64,000 nt of DNA from Oscillospiraceae bacterium CM (GTDB taxonomy: Bacteria > Bacillota > Clostridia > Oscillospirales > Oscillospiraceae): NCBI GenBank assembly GCA_022870705.1, contig CP072107.1, forward strand, positions 928,501 through 992,500, given 5' to 3'. Below the pieces are notes generated by a model that searched no databases, had not been told where the DNA came from, and saw only the letters and a list, made by a program, of their open reading frames with translations. Shown in pieces: positions 16,189 through 24,707 of this stretch. Position 1 is the first letter of the stretch, and each line of letters starts with the position of its first letter. Made by a program: the position numbers and the translations under genes.

Positions 16189-19100
16189 GTGGCTTTTGTA
16201 CACCTGCATGTGCACAGCGAATACAGCCTGCTAGACGGCGCCTGCCGCATTAAAGACCTTGTCGCGCGCGCCAAAGAGCTCGGGCAGACGGCCGTCGCCG
16301 TGACCGACCACGGCGCGATGTACGGCGCCATCCAGTTTTACAAGGAGGCGTTAAAAGCCGGAATCCGCCCAATCATTGGGTGCGAGGTTTATGTTGCGTC
16401 GCGCTCCCGGTTTGACACCGAGCATCATTCGGATGCCGGGCGCAGTCATCTTGTGCTGCTGTGCAAAAACGAAACGGGGTACAAAAACCTCTGCCAGCTT
16501 GTCAGCCGCGCGTTTACAGAGGGGTTTTATATCAAGCCGCGCATTGATCTGGCGCTCCTGCGCGATCATCACGAGGGCCTCATTGCCCTGTCGGCATGCC
16601 TTGCCGGTGAAATCCCCAGGCTGCTGCAGCAAGGCCGCTTTGAGGACGCGACAATTAAAGCGCTTGAAATGCGCGATTTATTCGGGCCGGACAGCTTCTA
16701 TCTGGAGCTGCAGGATCACGGCATCCGCGAGCAAAAGGCCGTCAACGACGGACTCATCAAAATAAGCCATGAGACGGGCATCCCCCTCGTCGTGACAAAC
16801 GACGTGCACTATCTCACACGGGGAAACGCCGATGCGCAGGATGTTCTCATGTGTATACAGACGGGGAAAACAGTGACCGACAGCGACCGCATGCGCTTTG
16901 AAACAGACGCGTTTTACCTGAAAGACGAGGCGGAAATGCGCGATTTGTTCCCCGACAGGCCGGAGGCCGCCGACAATACGGCAAAAATTGCCGACATGTG
17001 CGACGTCCGATTTGAATTCGGCCGCTACCACCTGCCGGAATTTCATCCGCCGGAGAATCAACATGCCACCGACTATTTAAAAGAGCTCTGTCTGCTCGGT
17101 TTTGACAAAAAATACGGACCAGGCAGGGAAGACGTTCAAAAACAGCTTTTTTACGAGCTGAACATGATTGCCCAAATGGGCTTTACGGACTATTTTCTCA
17201 TCGTGTCGGACTTTATCGCGTTTGCCAAGCGCCAAGGCATTCCCGTCGGGCCGGGGCGCGGCTCAGCGGCGGGCAGCGTTGTGTCCTACTGTCTTGATAT
17301 CACCACGGTTGACCCCATTAAATACGGGCTCTATTTCGAGCGCTTTTTAAATCCGGAGCGCGTCTCAATGCCCGATATCGACATTGACTTCTGTGAGCGA
17401 CGCCGCGGTGAAGTCATCGACTATGTCAAACAAAAATATGGGGAAGACCACGTTGCGCAGATTATCACCTTTAATACGCTCAAAGCGAAAAACGCCGTCC
17501 GGAGCGTTGCCAAAGCGCTTGGGCTGACGTTTGCCGAGGAGAGCGAACTGGCGCGCGAAATTCCTAGTGTCTTAAATATTAAACTCGAGCAGGCGCTTGT
17601 GTCCTCAAAGCGCTTAAAGGAAATGTATGACGGCGACACGCGCATTCGCCGCGTCGTCGACACGGCCATGGCGCTGGAGGATATGCCGAAGGACTCCGGC
17701 ACGCATGCCGCCGGCGTTGTGATTACAAAAAACCCCGTCAGTGACTATGTGCCGCTCGCGCTGTCAAAAAAGGACGATTCTATCGCCACGCAGTATGTTA
17801 TGACGACGCTGGAAGAGCTCGGCCTTCTCAAAATGGATTTTCTCGGCCTTCGGAACCTAACGGTTATCCGCGATGCCGAAAATGATATCCGCAGAACAAC
17901 ACCCGCTTTCTCCGTCGACGAAATTCCCGACGACGATAAGATGACGTTTGACATGCTGGCAGCCGGGAAAACGTCGGGCGTGTTTCAGTTGGAGTCGACC
18001 GGCATGACGGGCGTATGCACCGGCCTTGCCCCAAAGAGCATTGAGGATATCACTGCCATCATCGCCCTCTATCGACCCGGGCCGATGGATTCCATCCCGC
18101 GCTTTCTGGAGAACAACAGACATCCGGACAAAATCACCTATAAGCATCCGCTTTTAGAGCCGATTTTGAAGGTCACATATGGCTGCATTGTTTATCAGGA
18201 GCAGGTGATTGAGATCTTCCGCCGCCTCGGCGGCTATTCACTCGGCCAGGCCGATATGATCCGCCGGGCCATGTCCAAAAAAAAGCAGGCGGAGATTGAG
18301 CGCGAGCGCAAAACGTTTATCGACGGCGACGACGAGCGCCACATCAGCGGTGCTGTCAAAAACGGCGTGGCGCGTGATGTTGCCGCCGCCATCTACGACG
18401 AGATCTATGATTTTGCTAATTACGCCTTTAACAAGGCACACGCCGTTGCCTATGCCGTTATCTCCTACCAAACGGCCTATCTAAAATGCCATTACCCACG
18501 GGAATACATGGCGGCGCTTTTAAGCTCGGTGCTTGATTACCCCGAAAAGGTCGCCGAGTATACGGCTGAGTGCCGTGAGCTTGGCATCGGCCTTCTGCCG
18601 CCGGACGTTAACGAGTCCGATGATATGTTCACCGTCTCCGGCGCCAACATCCGCTACGGTCTTGTGGCCGTCAAGAACATCGGCCGCGGCTTCATCCGTG
18701 ACCTCATGGCCGAGCGGGCGGAAAACGGGCCGTTTCACGATTTTGAGGAGTTCTGTCGGCGGATGTACGGCGGCGACTTAAACCGCCGCGCGTTGGAAAG
18801 CCTTATCAAATGCGGCGGGTTTGACAGCTTCGGTGTCCACCGCCGCCAGTTGATGACCGTCTGCCAGTTGGTGCTTGACGCGGTGGCCGACGCGAAGCGC
18901 CGCAATCTGGAAGGCCAGCTTGACTTGTTCGGCCTGTCCGAGCAGACCGATAAAACAGCGCCGGGCCAGTCTGTTCCGCTGCCGGATGTTCCGGAATTTT
19001 CAAAAGGCGAACTGATGGCTATGGAGCATGAGGTGACGGGGCTTTACTTAACGGGCCATCCGATGGACGAGTTTGCATCGGCGGTGCGGCATCTTGGCGC

Positions 19101-19662
19101 CGTCGCTATCGGCCGGATTCTGGCCGACTTTGCCAAGGAAGGCGGCAACACGGTTTTTCAGGATGATCAGACGGTGACAATCGCCGGTGTCATTGACGCC
19201 GTTAAAACGAAAACAACGCGCAACAACAGCCTGATGGCGTACATCACACTGGAGGATGCCACCGGCAGTATGGAGCTTTTGGCCTTTCAGCGCGTTTTGG
19301 ACGCGTCTGGCGTTTATGTCAAGGAAAACACACCCGTTTACGTCACGGGGCGGCTGTCATCGCGCGACGAGAAGGAGCCGCAGCTTGTTCTGGAGTCGCT
19401 CCGGCCGCTCAATGACTTTGACCCAATGGCTGGGGAGACGCCCCCGGCTGAACAAAAGCTCTATGTCCGGGTTCCGGGCGAAGACAGCGCCCTCTACGAG
19501 CGCCTGAAGCTTATTTTAATCATGTTCCCCGGTGACGACCAGCTTGTCGTCTATTTCGAGGATACAAAAAAGCGGCATGGGGCAAAATGCCTTGTTCACG
19601 AAGCTTTGATCAAGGAACTCAACACGATGTTCGGTGAAAACAACGTTGTTTTAAAATCTTAA
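16189..19662 (+). CDS. dnaE: DNA polymerase III alpha subunit DnaE
   Basis: A 1157-residue replicative polymerase. The GTG at 16189 is preferred over the GTG at 16180 because GAAAGGG then lies 11 rather than 2 bases away. Residues 5-12 (HLHVHSEY) start the PHP domain; GPGRGSAAGS and PDIDIDF (catalytic Asp396 and Asp398 region) define the C-family palm; the fingers and tandem helix-hairpin-helix follow; the OB fold (VTIAGVIDAVKTKTTRNNS) is near residue 1010. The domain order is that of DnaE1/DnaE, not PolC. It is followed after 19 bases by the metallo-beta-lactamase gene. Confidence 0.96.
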   Translation: MAFVHLHVHSEYSLLDGACRIKDLVARAKELGQTAVAVTDHGAMYGAIQFYKEALKAGIRPIIGCEVYVASRSRFDTEHHSDAGRSHLVLLCKNETGYKNLCQLVSRAFTEGFYIKPRIDLALLRDHHEGLIALSACLAGEIPRLLQQGRFEDATIKALEMRDLFGPDSFYLELQDHGIREQKAVNDGLIKISHETGIPLVVTNDVHYLTRGNADAQDVLMCIQTGKTVTDSDRMRFETDAFYLKDEAEMRDLFPDRPEAADNTAKIADMCDVRFEFGRYHLPEFHPPENQHATDYLKELCLLGFDKKYGPGREDVQKQLFYELNMIAQMGFTDYFLIVSDFIAFAKRQGIPVGPGRGSAAGSVVSYCLDITTVDPIKYGLYFERFLNPERVSMPDIDIDFCERRRGEVIDYVKQKYGEDHVAQIITFNTLKAKNAVRSVAKALGLTFAEESELAREIPSVLNIKLEQALVSSKRLKEMYDGDTRIRRVVDTAMALEDMPKDSGTHAAGVVITKNPVSDYVPLALSKKDDSIATQYVMTTLEELGLLKMDFLGLRNLTVIRDAENDIRRTTPAFSVDEIPDDDKMTFDMLAAGKTSGVFQLESTGMTGVCTGLAPKSIEDITAIIALYRPGPMDSIPRFLENNRHPDKITYKHPLLEPILKVTYGCIVYQEQVIEIFRRLGGYSLGQADMIRRAMSKKKQAEIERERKTFIDGDDERHISGAVKNGVARDVAAAIYDEIYDFANYAFNKAHAVAYAVISYQTAYLKCHYPREYMAALLSSVLDYPEKVAEYTAECRELGIGLLPPDVNESDDMFTVSGANIRYGLVAVKNIGRGFIRDLMAERAENGPFHDFEEFCRRMYGGDLNRRALESLIKCGGFDSFGVHRRQLMTVCQLVLDAVADAKRRNLEGQLDLFGLSEQTDKTAPGQSVPLPDVPEFSKGELMAMEHEVTGLYLTGHPMDEFASAVRHLGAVAIGRILADFAKEGGNTVFQDDQTVTIAGVIDAVKTKTTRNNSLMAYITLEDATGSMELLAFQRVLDASGVYVKENTPVYVTGRLSSRDEKEPQLVLESLRPLNDFDPMAGETPPAEQKLYVRVPGEDSALYERLKLILIMFPGDDQLVVYFEDTKKRHGAKCLVHEALIKELNTMFGENNVVLKS

Positions 19663-19681
19663 AGACAGGTGAGGTATGAGC

Positions 19682-21319
19682 ATGAAACTGTTTTTTTACG
19701 GCGCTGACAGAGAAGTCACGGGTAGTTGCCACGGCGTTGAGGCGGGTGGGGTCCGCATGCTTGTGGACTGCGGCATGCTTCAGGGTAGCGACAACAATTA
19801 CTGTCAGGATTTTCCGTTTGATCCCGGAAAAATTGACTATGTCGTCATGACGCACGCGCACATCGATCATTCGGGCCGGCTTCCGCTGCTCGTCAAGCAG
19901 GGTTTCCGCAACAAAATCTACGCGACAGGGGCGACGATCAACCTACTGAAGATCATGCTGCGCGACAGCGCGCACATTCAGGAGATGGAAGCCGAGTGGA
20001 AGTCGCGGAAAAGCAGGCGCACCGGTGACGAAAAGACCGAGCCGATGTATACGGTTGAAGACGCCGAGGCCGTTTTTCAATACTTCGTCCCATGTGTCTA
20101 TGGGCAGGAAATTGAAATCGACAAGGGCATCAAAATCCGCTTTGCCGATGCCGGGCATCTCTTGGGTTCAGCGTTTGTGGAGATGTGGCTGACGGAAAAC
20201 GCCGTCACTAAAAAACTTGTCTTTTCAGGCGATATCGGCAATATCGGCCAGCCCATCATCCGTGACCCGCAGTATGTTAAAGAGGCTGATATTGCCCTCA
20301 TGGAGTCGACGTATGGCGACCGCAATCATGAGGTTGCCGCCGACTATACGGAGGATCTCGGCAGGCTGATTGACGAGGTGCTCGGCGAGGGCGGCAACGT
20401 CGTCATCCCATCGTTTGCCATCGGCAGAACGCAGGAGCTTTTATACTTCATCCGTGAAATCAAAGAGCGTGGGCTTGTTAAAAGTGTGCCCAATTTCCCG
20501 GTGTATGTCGACAGTCCGTTGGCCAACGCGGCAACACGCATTTATGAAGGCGAGCTTGACGGGTACCTCGATAAGTCGACCATCGAAGTTATCCGCGCCG
20601 GCAAAAAGTTTCTGTCGTTTGACAATCTCCGCATCTCAGAGACCGCGGAGGATTCCAAGGCCATCAATTTTGACACGACGCCAAAGGTGATTATTTCCGC
20701 CAGCGGCATGTGTGACGCCGGCAGGATCCGCCATCATCTCAAGCATAATCTCTGGCGGCCGGAGTGCGCCGTCGTCTTCGTCGGCTTTCAGGCAAAGGGG
20801 ACGCTCGGTCGGCTCCTTGTCGACCGGACAGTCGACAAAGTTAACCTTTTCGGCGAGGAGGTCGCCGTCAAATGCCAGATTTACAGCTTCCGCGGCATGA
20901 GTGCCCACGCTGACAGAAACGGGCTTTTAAAATGGGTCGGCGCGTTTGACCCAAAACCGGAAAAGGTGTTTGTCGTCCATGGCGAGGAGGAGGTTTGTGA
21001 CATCTTTACGGAAAAGCTCCGGTCCGACGGCTACGACGCCTACGCACCGAAATTTACGGCTTCCTATGATATTATAAGCGGGGCGCTTACTTCCGAGGGC
21101 AGAGAGATGACGCGCTGTGCTGAAAAAGAGAAAGAGCAGGCAACAGGCGGCCAAAAAAATAAGCCACAGGGAAGGCAAGATTCGCCGGTGTACGCACGCC
21201 TGCTCACCGCTGGCACACGGTTATTAGACGTCATCACCCGAAATTATGGCGGTTCAAACAAGGACCTTGCGGCGTTTGCCGATCAGATTACAGCTCTCGC
21301 CAGCAAGTGGGACAGATGA
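19682..21319 (+). CDS. Metallo-beta-lactamase/beta-CASP RNA-processing protein
   Basis: A 545-residue protein. ATG 19682 has GGTGAGG at good spacing; an ATG at 19676 is also possible. The metal motif HAHIDHS starts at His58. The later GDIGN, the beta-CASP region with FAIGRTQE, and SASGMCDAGRIRHHL followed by FRGMSAHAD match the RNA-specific CPSF/Ysh1-like bacterial group. The family cleaves RNA endo- or exonucleolytically; substrate here is unknown. The C-terminus carries an unusual Lys/Gln-rich linker near residue 485 before a short helical tail. Confidence 0.88.
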   Translation: MKLFFYGADREVTGSCHGVEAGGVRMLVDCGMLQGSDNNYCQDFPFDPGKIDYVVMTHAHIDHSGRLPLLVKQGFRNKIYATGATINLLKIMLRDSAHIQEMEAEWKSRKSRRTGDEKTEPMYTVEDAEAVFQYFVPCVYGQEIEIDKGIKIRFADAGHLLGSAFVEMWLTENAVTKKLVFSGDIGNIGQPIIRDPQYVKEADIALMESTYGDRNHEVAADYTEDLGRLIDEVLGEGGNVVIPSFAIGRTQELLYFIREIKERGLVKSVPNFPVYVDSPLANAATRIYEGELDGYLDKSTIEVIRAGKKFLSFDNLRISETAEDSKAINFDTTPKVIISASGMCDAGRIRHHLKHNLWRPECAVVFVGFQAKGTLGRLLVDRTVDKVNLFGEEVAVKCQIYSFRGMSAHADRNGLLKWVGAFDPKPEKVFVVHGEEEVCDIFTEKLRSDGYDAYAPKFTASYDIISGALTSEGREMTRCAEKEKEQATGGQKNKPQGRQDSPVYARLLTAGTRLLDVITRNYGGSNKDLAAFADQITALASKWDR

Positions 21320-21364
21320 CGTCAAAGCGTCGGTTCGGGTGATAACGCAAGAGAGAAAAAAGAG

Positions 21365-21393
21365 AGACGCTCGGTTTTGGCCGGGCGTCTTTT
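21365..21393. terminator. Bidirectional terminator
   Basis: AGACGCTCGG (21365-21374) pairs with CCGGGCGTCT (21381-21390), one G-T wobble, loop TTTTGG. A CTTTT tract follows on the plus strand and a CTTTTTTC tract on the minus strand, so it serves both convergent genes. Confidence 0.8.
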
Positions 21394-21396
21394 GGC

Positions 21397-21978
21397 TTAT
21401 ACAACAGCCTTGTAGGAGATATTCTCCTCGGAGGCTTCCAGGAGTGCCGCTGCGTCCATCGGTTCAGAGAGCCAGTGCTTTCGAAAAGGCTCTGGAAGGA
21501 TAATGGGCATGCGGTCGTGAATAAAAGAAATATCGGGTGCGGCGGGGCGGGTGAGGATGACGAAGGACGGCAGCAGTTGGCCCTGCTCAAAACGGTACAG
21601 CCCCGCCATGTAGATCATATCGCCAGTGCCGAGGGCAAATTTCTGCTTTTTCACGCCGTCCTTCTGCCATTCGAAATAATGAGCGGCAGGAACAAGGCAG
21701 CGCTGTGCGCCGTAGGCTTTTTTGAACATCGGTTTCTCGGCTGCCGTCTCCAAGCGGGCGTTAATCAGCACACCCTTGCCGTCAAAGCGCGGAAAGCCCC
21801 ATGTCATCAAGGCCGCGTCGCCATCCGTCAGAACGGGTGCGATATCCGTTGGCAAAATTTCGCCGCGCTTCATCTGGGCTGCCAGCGGTGACGCATGATA
21901 AGCGCTGCTCAGGTGTTCCAAAAGCGCCTGAAAACCGGCATCGTCGTCTTCCGGCGGAATATAGTAGCGCCCACACAT
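21397..21978 (-). CDS. SRAP domain protein (YedK/HMCES family)
   Basis: A 193-residue SRAP protein. ATG 21978 is chosen because Cys2 must become the N-terminal catalytic residue after Met removal, and AAAGGG lies eight bases upstream. Visible active-site features are Cys2 (MCGRY), Asn73-Arg75-Glu77 (INARLE), Glu103 (YFEW) and His154 (IHDRMP). The family shields abasic sites in single-stranded DNA by forming a thiazolidine crosslink. Its neighbours to the right form an XRE/ImmA-IrrE unit facing a Y-family polymerase, so a shared DNA-damage role is reasonable. Confidence 0.93.
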   Translation of the reverse strand: MCGRYYIPPEDDDAGFQALLEHLSSAYHASPLAAQMKRGEILPTDIAPVLTDGDAALMTWGFPRFDGKGVLINARLETAAEKPMFKKAYGAQRCLVPAAHYFEWQKDGVKKQKFALGTGDMIYMAGLYRFEQGQLLPSFVILTRPAAPDISFIHDRMPIILPEPFRKHWLSEPMDAAALLEASEENISYKAVV

Positions 21979-21999
21979 CGAAGTCACCCTTTCGGCGAT

Positions 22000-22440
22000 T
22001 TATTTCTCGTTGGGGTCAAGGTTTTTGCACCGCGCCTTCAGCTTCTCTAAAAAATCCTCGCGGTTTTCCGGCGAAATCATCGTCGTGCCCATAATATACC
22101 CCTTGCCATGCTGGCGAATTTCAATCCGCTCTGGCGACAGCGCCATCGATGAGAGAAAATTTTCAGTCAAACCGAGGTATTTGATCTTGTCATACCGGAT
22201 TTTTTCAAAGAACGGGCCGCTCCGGCAGTAGAGATATTCCGGGCGCAGCTCGTAATAAGTCCCGAACAACAGCCAAATCAACAGCCCCGCCATGGCCAAA
22301 ACGGCCGCATCGTTGATTAGCAGGTCGAGCGTATCATGCCAGGTCAAAGCTGTCGTTAGAACTGCGGCCGAGACCATCATCACAATGGCAACAACGATGA
22401 TCGCTTTAAATAAGGTGCCGACAGCAGATTTGACGCGCAT
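22000..22440 (-). CDS. Two-helix membrane protein with PH-like domain
   Basis: A 146-residue protein starting at ATG 22440, six bases after TTGGAGGGA. Two hydrophobic helices (about 12-35 and 45-63) are followed by a cytoplasmic domain, YYELRPEYLYCRSGPF to the end, that matches the bacterial PH-like domain formerly DUF1200. No enzymatic residues are evident. It lies between the SRAP gene and the stress operon, with a REP directly upstream. Confidence 0.75.
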   Translation of the reverse strand: MRVKSAVGTLFKAIIVVAIVMMVSAAVLTTALTWHDTLDLLINDAAVLAMAGLLIWLLFGTYYELRPEYLYCRSGPFFEKIRYDKIKYLGLTENFLSSMALSPERIEIRQHGKGYIMGTTMISPENREDFLEKLKARCKNLDPNEK

Positions 22441-22467
22441 GGTGGTTCCCTCCAATCTCATTTAGCC

Positions 22468-22493
22468 GTAGGGGCGATTATGAATCGCCCGCC
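22468..22493. repeat. Type A REP
   Basis: GTAGGGGCGATTA followed by TGAATCGCCCGCC, a near-perfect palindrome between the PH-like gene and the conserved small protein. Confidence 0.8.
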
Positions 22494-22497
22494 GACA

Positions 22498-22767
22498 TTA
22501 CCCGCGCCGTTCCACAAACCAGCGCCCAAGTGTCGGGTCACTGATCTTCGGGCTGCGCTCAAAAAACAGAAAGCTCTCCCGGCCGCTTGTGCGGATCGTA
22601 TACCGGTCGCCCTGACCGCCCGCCTTCAGGGCTGCCGCGGGGCGGATGTCTAAGACGCGGTCAATCGGATATTCCCGCCCATCCTCCCAGATGAGGGAGA
22701 GGGGCATCAGCAAGCCGTTCTCCGAAAAAGCGGCTGTCACACGGACGTAAACCTTTTTGTCGTTCAT
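22498..22767 (-). CDS. Conserved small protein of unknown function
   Basis: An 89-residue protein (VYVRVTAAFSENGLLMPLSL, WEDGREYPIDRVLDIRPAA, then GGQGDRYTIRTSGRESFLFF). I recognise the pattern from Firmicutes genomes, where it often sits beside ImmA/IrrE, XRE and Y-family polymerase genes, but know no function. It looks like a small all-beta fold. ATG 22767 is used; a TTG at 22782, three bases after the ImmA stop codon, is an alternative and would imply translational coupling. Confidence 0.75.
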   Translation of the reverse strand: MNDKKVYVRVTAAFSENGLLMPLSLIWEDGREYPIDRVLDIRPAAALKAGGQGDRYTIRTSGRESFLFFERSPKISDPTLGRWFVERRG

Positions 22768-22784
22768 AAATCGCGCCGCCAACT

Positions 22785-23315
22785 CTAATGGATGTCTTTC
22801 AGAAAGTTCCCGCGCGCCTGAATCGGCGGGTCGATGACCTTATAGCCCCGGCGCTTTAAAACGCGGAATTTGAAATCCAACAGCTCCGGCGGGACGCCGA
22901 GCGCGGCAGCCGCGCCAAAAAAGGAGATATCGTCGTTTAACAGGCCGAGCACGTCGCCGTCGGCCATTAACAGCTCGGCGGCAAAGATGTTGGCCTCGTA
23001 TTCGCAGGCGGACGTCTCGTCAAACAGCGCAAAGTCGTGAAACGCCTTGACACCGGCGCGGTGCCGGTGCAGGGCGCTGTGGCCGAGCTCGTGTGCGAGG
23101 ACGACGCGCCGGAGCTCTTCCGGCAGGTCACTGTTGATCGTTATGACCTGCGCGCGTGACTGGGTGAGATAAAAGCCCTTGCAGGCGCCGGGCAGCGCGC
23201 CCATCGGCTCGTTCAAAAGCAGGATGCCCATAGCCCGGCAGAGGTCATACAGGTCTGTTTCGCCATATTTCTGCCGGATCGTTTTAACGGCTTCTGCTAT
23301 CTGCGCAATGGTCAT
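22785..23315 (-). CDS. ImmA/IrrE family metallopeptidase
   Basis: A 176-residue protein. ATG 23315 follows GGAGGTGAGCGG. The zinc motif HELGH spans residues 75-79 and the third ligand region CEYEANIFAAELL lies near 104-116. ImmA/IrrE proteases cleave XRE-type repressors (ImmR, DdrO) after DNA damage. The XRE gene lies upstream in the same transcript and is the obvious substrate candidate. Confidence 0.92.
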   Translation of the reverse strand: MTIAQIAEAVKTIRQKYGETDLYDLCRAMGILLLNEPMGALPGACKGFYLTQSRAQVITINSDLPEELRRVVLAHELGHSALHRHRAGVKAFHDFALFDETSACEYEANIFAAELLMADGDVLGLLNDDISFFGAAAALGVPPELLDFKFRVLKRRGYKVIDPPIQARGNFLKDIH

Positions 23316-23746
23316 CCGCTCACCTCCAAAATTGAATCTCAATCCGCCCGCCACACCCCGCTCGGCAGGCCGTGCGGGGACCCCCGGTTTATTTTATCTG
23401 CCGGGCGGGAATGAATCCCGCCCCGGCATAAATCTCGCTGTCGCTCGATTTGACGCGCCACCCGGCGCGGCACGCTCGCGCTCATGGGGCTTCGCCCCAA
23501 GTCCCTCATGTCGGCCTGGCATCAATGCCGTCCTCCGTCGGGGCGGGTTTCCACACCCGCCCGATTTCCGTCGTCCACCGTAGGGGCGGATTCCATATCC
23601 GCCCGATCTCCGTTGTCCTCCGTAGGGGCGATTATTAATCGCCCGCCGAATCATCCACCGTCGGGGCGGCCCGCCCGCCGAATCGCCCGCGGATTGCCGT
23701 CGTAGGGGCAGACCTTGTGTCTGCCCTTCAGAGCGGTGATAATGCC
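23316..23746. repeat. Cluster of palindromic REP elements, no gene
   Basis: This 430-base gap holds at least six palindromes in series: 23400-23427 (GCCGGGCGGGAATG/AATCCCGCCCCGGC type), 23536-23563, 23579-23605 (GGCGGATTCCATATCCGCC), 23621-23647 (GGCGATTATTAATCGCC), 23659-23679 (degenerate) and 23701-23726 (GGCAGACCTTGTGTCTGCC). The shared frame is CGTAGGGGC then an arm, a short loop, the complementary arm and CCG. No coding sequence with a ribosome binding site is visible. Confidence 0.85.
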
Positions 23747-24079
23747 TCAGCCCGTCTGGCGCAGCAAATCGCCAGCGATGTCAAACGGAAAATTCCGGTC
23801 GTCAATGTAAAAATCGGCACAGACCTTGCGGCTGTTGTTGTTGTAGCAGGCGATATTTTCGGCGAGATTATCGTTGACGGCGTCAAACTCCAGCCCATGC
23901 GCGCGGCACCAAGTGACGGCCGCGTCAAGCGCCGGGCCGCTCCGGCACGTCCAGAGGATGATCTGGTCGCCCCCGGCCCGCCGATTTTTCACAAAATCGA
24001 TGATGTGATGACGCGCCGCGCCGATATCCGGAAAGGCGTTGACGCACAGCGTCCCGTCAAAGTCAACGGCGTATACCAT
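23747..24079 (-). CDS. HAD-like small phosphatase domain protein
   Basis: A 110-residue protein whose ATG is one base after the XRE stop codon, so it is translationally coupled. Motif I is VDFDGT (Asp6, Asp8) near the N-terminus, followed by an LWTCRSG segment and a C-terminal FYIDDRNF that supplies the acidic motif IV. This matches short HAD-superfamily proteins seen in phages and gut bacteria; substrate unknown. Co-transcription with XRE and ImmA is likely. Confidence 0.8.
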   Translation of the reverse strand: MVYAVDFDGTLCVNAFPDIGAARHHIIDFVKNRRAGGDQIILWTCRSGPALDAAVTWCRAHGLEFDAVNDNLAENIACYNNNSRKVCADFYIDDRNFPFDIAGDLLRQTG

Positions 24080-24080
24080 T

Positions 24081-24506
24081 TTATTTTTTCCCGTACGTTT
24101 TGCGTGAAGATTCCTTGGCGGCCCAATATGCCTTGGTGACGGCTTCGAAAAACGCGTCCTTGGCCTCCTGCTCCAGCGCACCGCCGGCAAACAGCGCGGC
24201 GTTGCGCTCTAAAAGAAAATCCATCTCGCGGGCAGCGCGCCGCCCATAGCGCGCGCGCGTCTCCTCAACATAATCGGATTTTTCTAATCCGTACGCCGGG
24301 TCGTCGATCTCGTCCCGGTCGAGATAGTCAACCGAGACGCGCAGCGCGTCGGCAAGTTTCGTTTTGACGCTCTGCCGCGGGCGGACGCCCTCGGTCTCAT
24401 AGGCAAGGACAGCGCGCTTGGAAACGCCGATGAGCGCACCCAGCTCTTCCTGTGTTAAATTTAAAAGCTGCCGCGCCTCGCGCACCTTGTCGGAAAAGGT
24501 TTTCAT
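24081..24506 (-). CDS. XRE-family transcriptional regulator (ImmR-like)
   Basis: A 141-residue protein. ATG 24506 has GAGGAG ten bases upstream; ATG 24515 would leave one base. Residues 5-60 form the helix-turn-helix (TQEELGALIGVSKRAVLAYE), followed by an alpha-helical C-terminal half. It heads an operon with the HAD-like and ImmA/IrrE genes. It likely represses its own promoter and the facing polymerase promoter through the repeated heptamers at 24628-24669, and may be inactivated by ImmA. Confidence 0.88.
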   Translation of the reverse strand: MKTFSDKVREARQLLNLTQEELGALIGVSKRAVLAYETEGVRPRQSVKTKLADALRVSVDYLDRDEIDDPAYGLEKSDYVEETRARYGRRAAREMDFLLERNAALFAGGALEQEAKDAFFEAVTKAYWAAKESSRKTYGKK

Positions 24507-24538
24507 CCGTATCATGCTCCTCTTGCAGTCGTCCCTGT

Positions 24539-24564
24539 GTAGGGGCAGATTCCATATCCGCCCG
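24539..24564. repeat. Type A REP in the XRE 5' leader
   Basis: GTAGGGGCAGATTCC then ATATCCGCCCG, one arm mismatch. It lies between the XRE promoter and its start codon and will be transcribed in the leader. Confidence 0.75.
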
Positions 24565-24592
24565 ACAGGCTTCCCAAACATGGCTTTTTCTC

Positions 24593-24621
24593 TTGACAAA
24601 ACGTCGCCTGCAACGTATATT
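24593..24621 (+). promoter_or_regulatory. Promoter for the Y-family polymerase
   Basis: TTGACA (24593-24598), 17-base spacer, TATATT (24616-24621). Transcription would begin inside the repeated CGAAGTTTA sequence. Confidence 0.85.
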
Positions 24622-24626
24622 ATAAG

Positions 24627-24669
24627 CGAAGTTTACGAAGTTTAATCTCATTATAGTCGTGAAAACTTC
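24627..24669. promoter_or_regulatory. Candidate XRE operator: repeated GAAGTTT heptamers
   Basis: CGAAGTTTA occurs twice in perfect tandem (24627-24635 and 24636-24644), and an inverted AAACTTC lies at 24663-24669 inside the minus-strand promoter spacer. The tandem copies cover the likely start sites of both divergent promoters. A repressor bound here would block both transcripts. Confidence 0.65.
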
Positions 24670-24678
24670 ATCTGTCAA
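24650..24678 (-). promoter_or_regulatory. Consensus promoter for the XRE-HAD-ImmA operon
   Basis: On the minus strand TTGACA (24678-24673), 17-base spacer, TATAAT (24655-24650): a perfect sigma-A promoter, divergent from and interleaved with the polymerase promoter. Confidence 0.88.
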
Positions 24679-24707
24679 GAATAAATTATTTTGGGAGGTG
24701 CCCTTGG

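Noticed and set aside
23390-23730. Serial palindromes considered as a CRISPR array.
   Set aside because: Units are themselves palindromic, vary in arm sequence, spacing is irregular and no cas gene is present.
24627-24644. Tandem CGAAGTTTA considered as a LexA/SOS box upstream of the polymerase.
   Set aside because: Firmicutes LexA boxes are inverted (GAAC-N4-GTTC type); this is a direct repeat, so it fits an XRE operator better.
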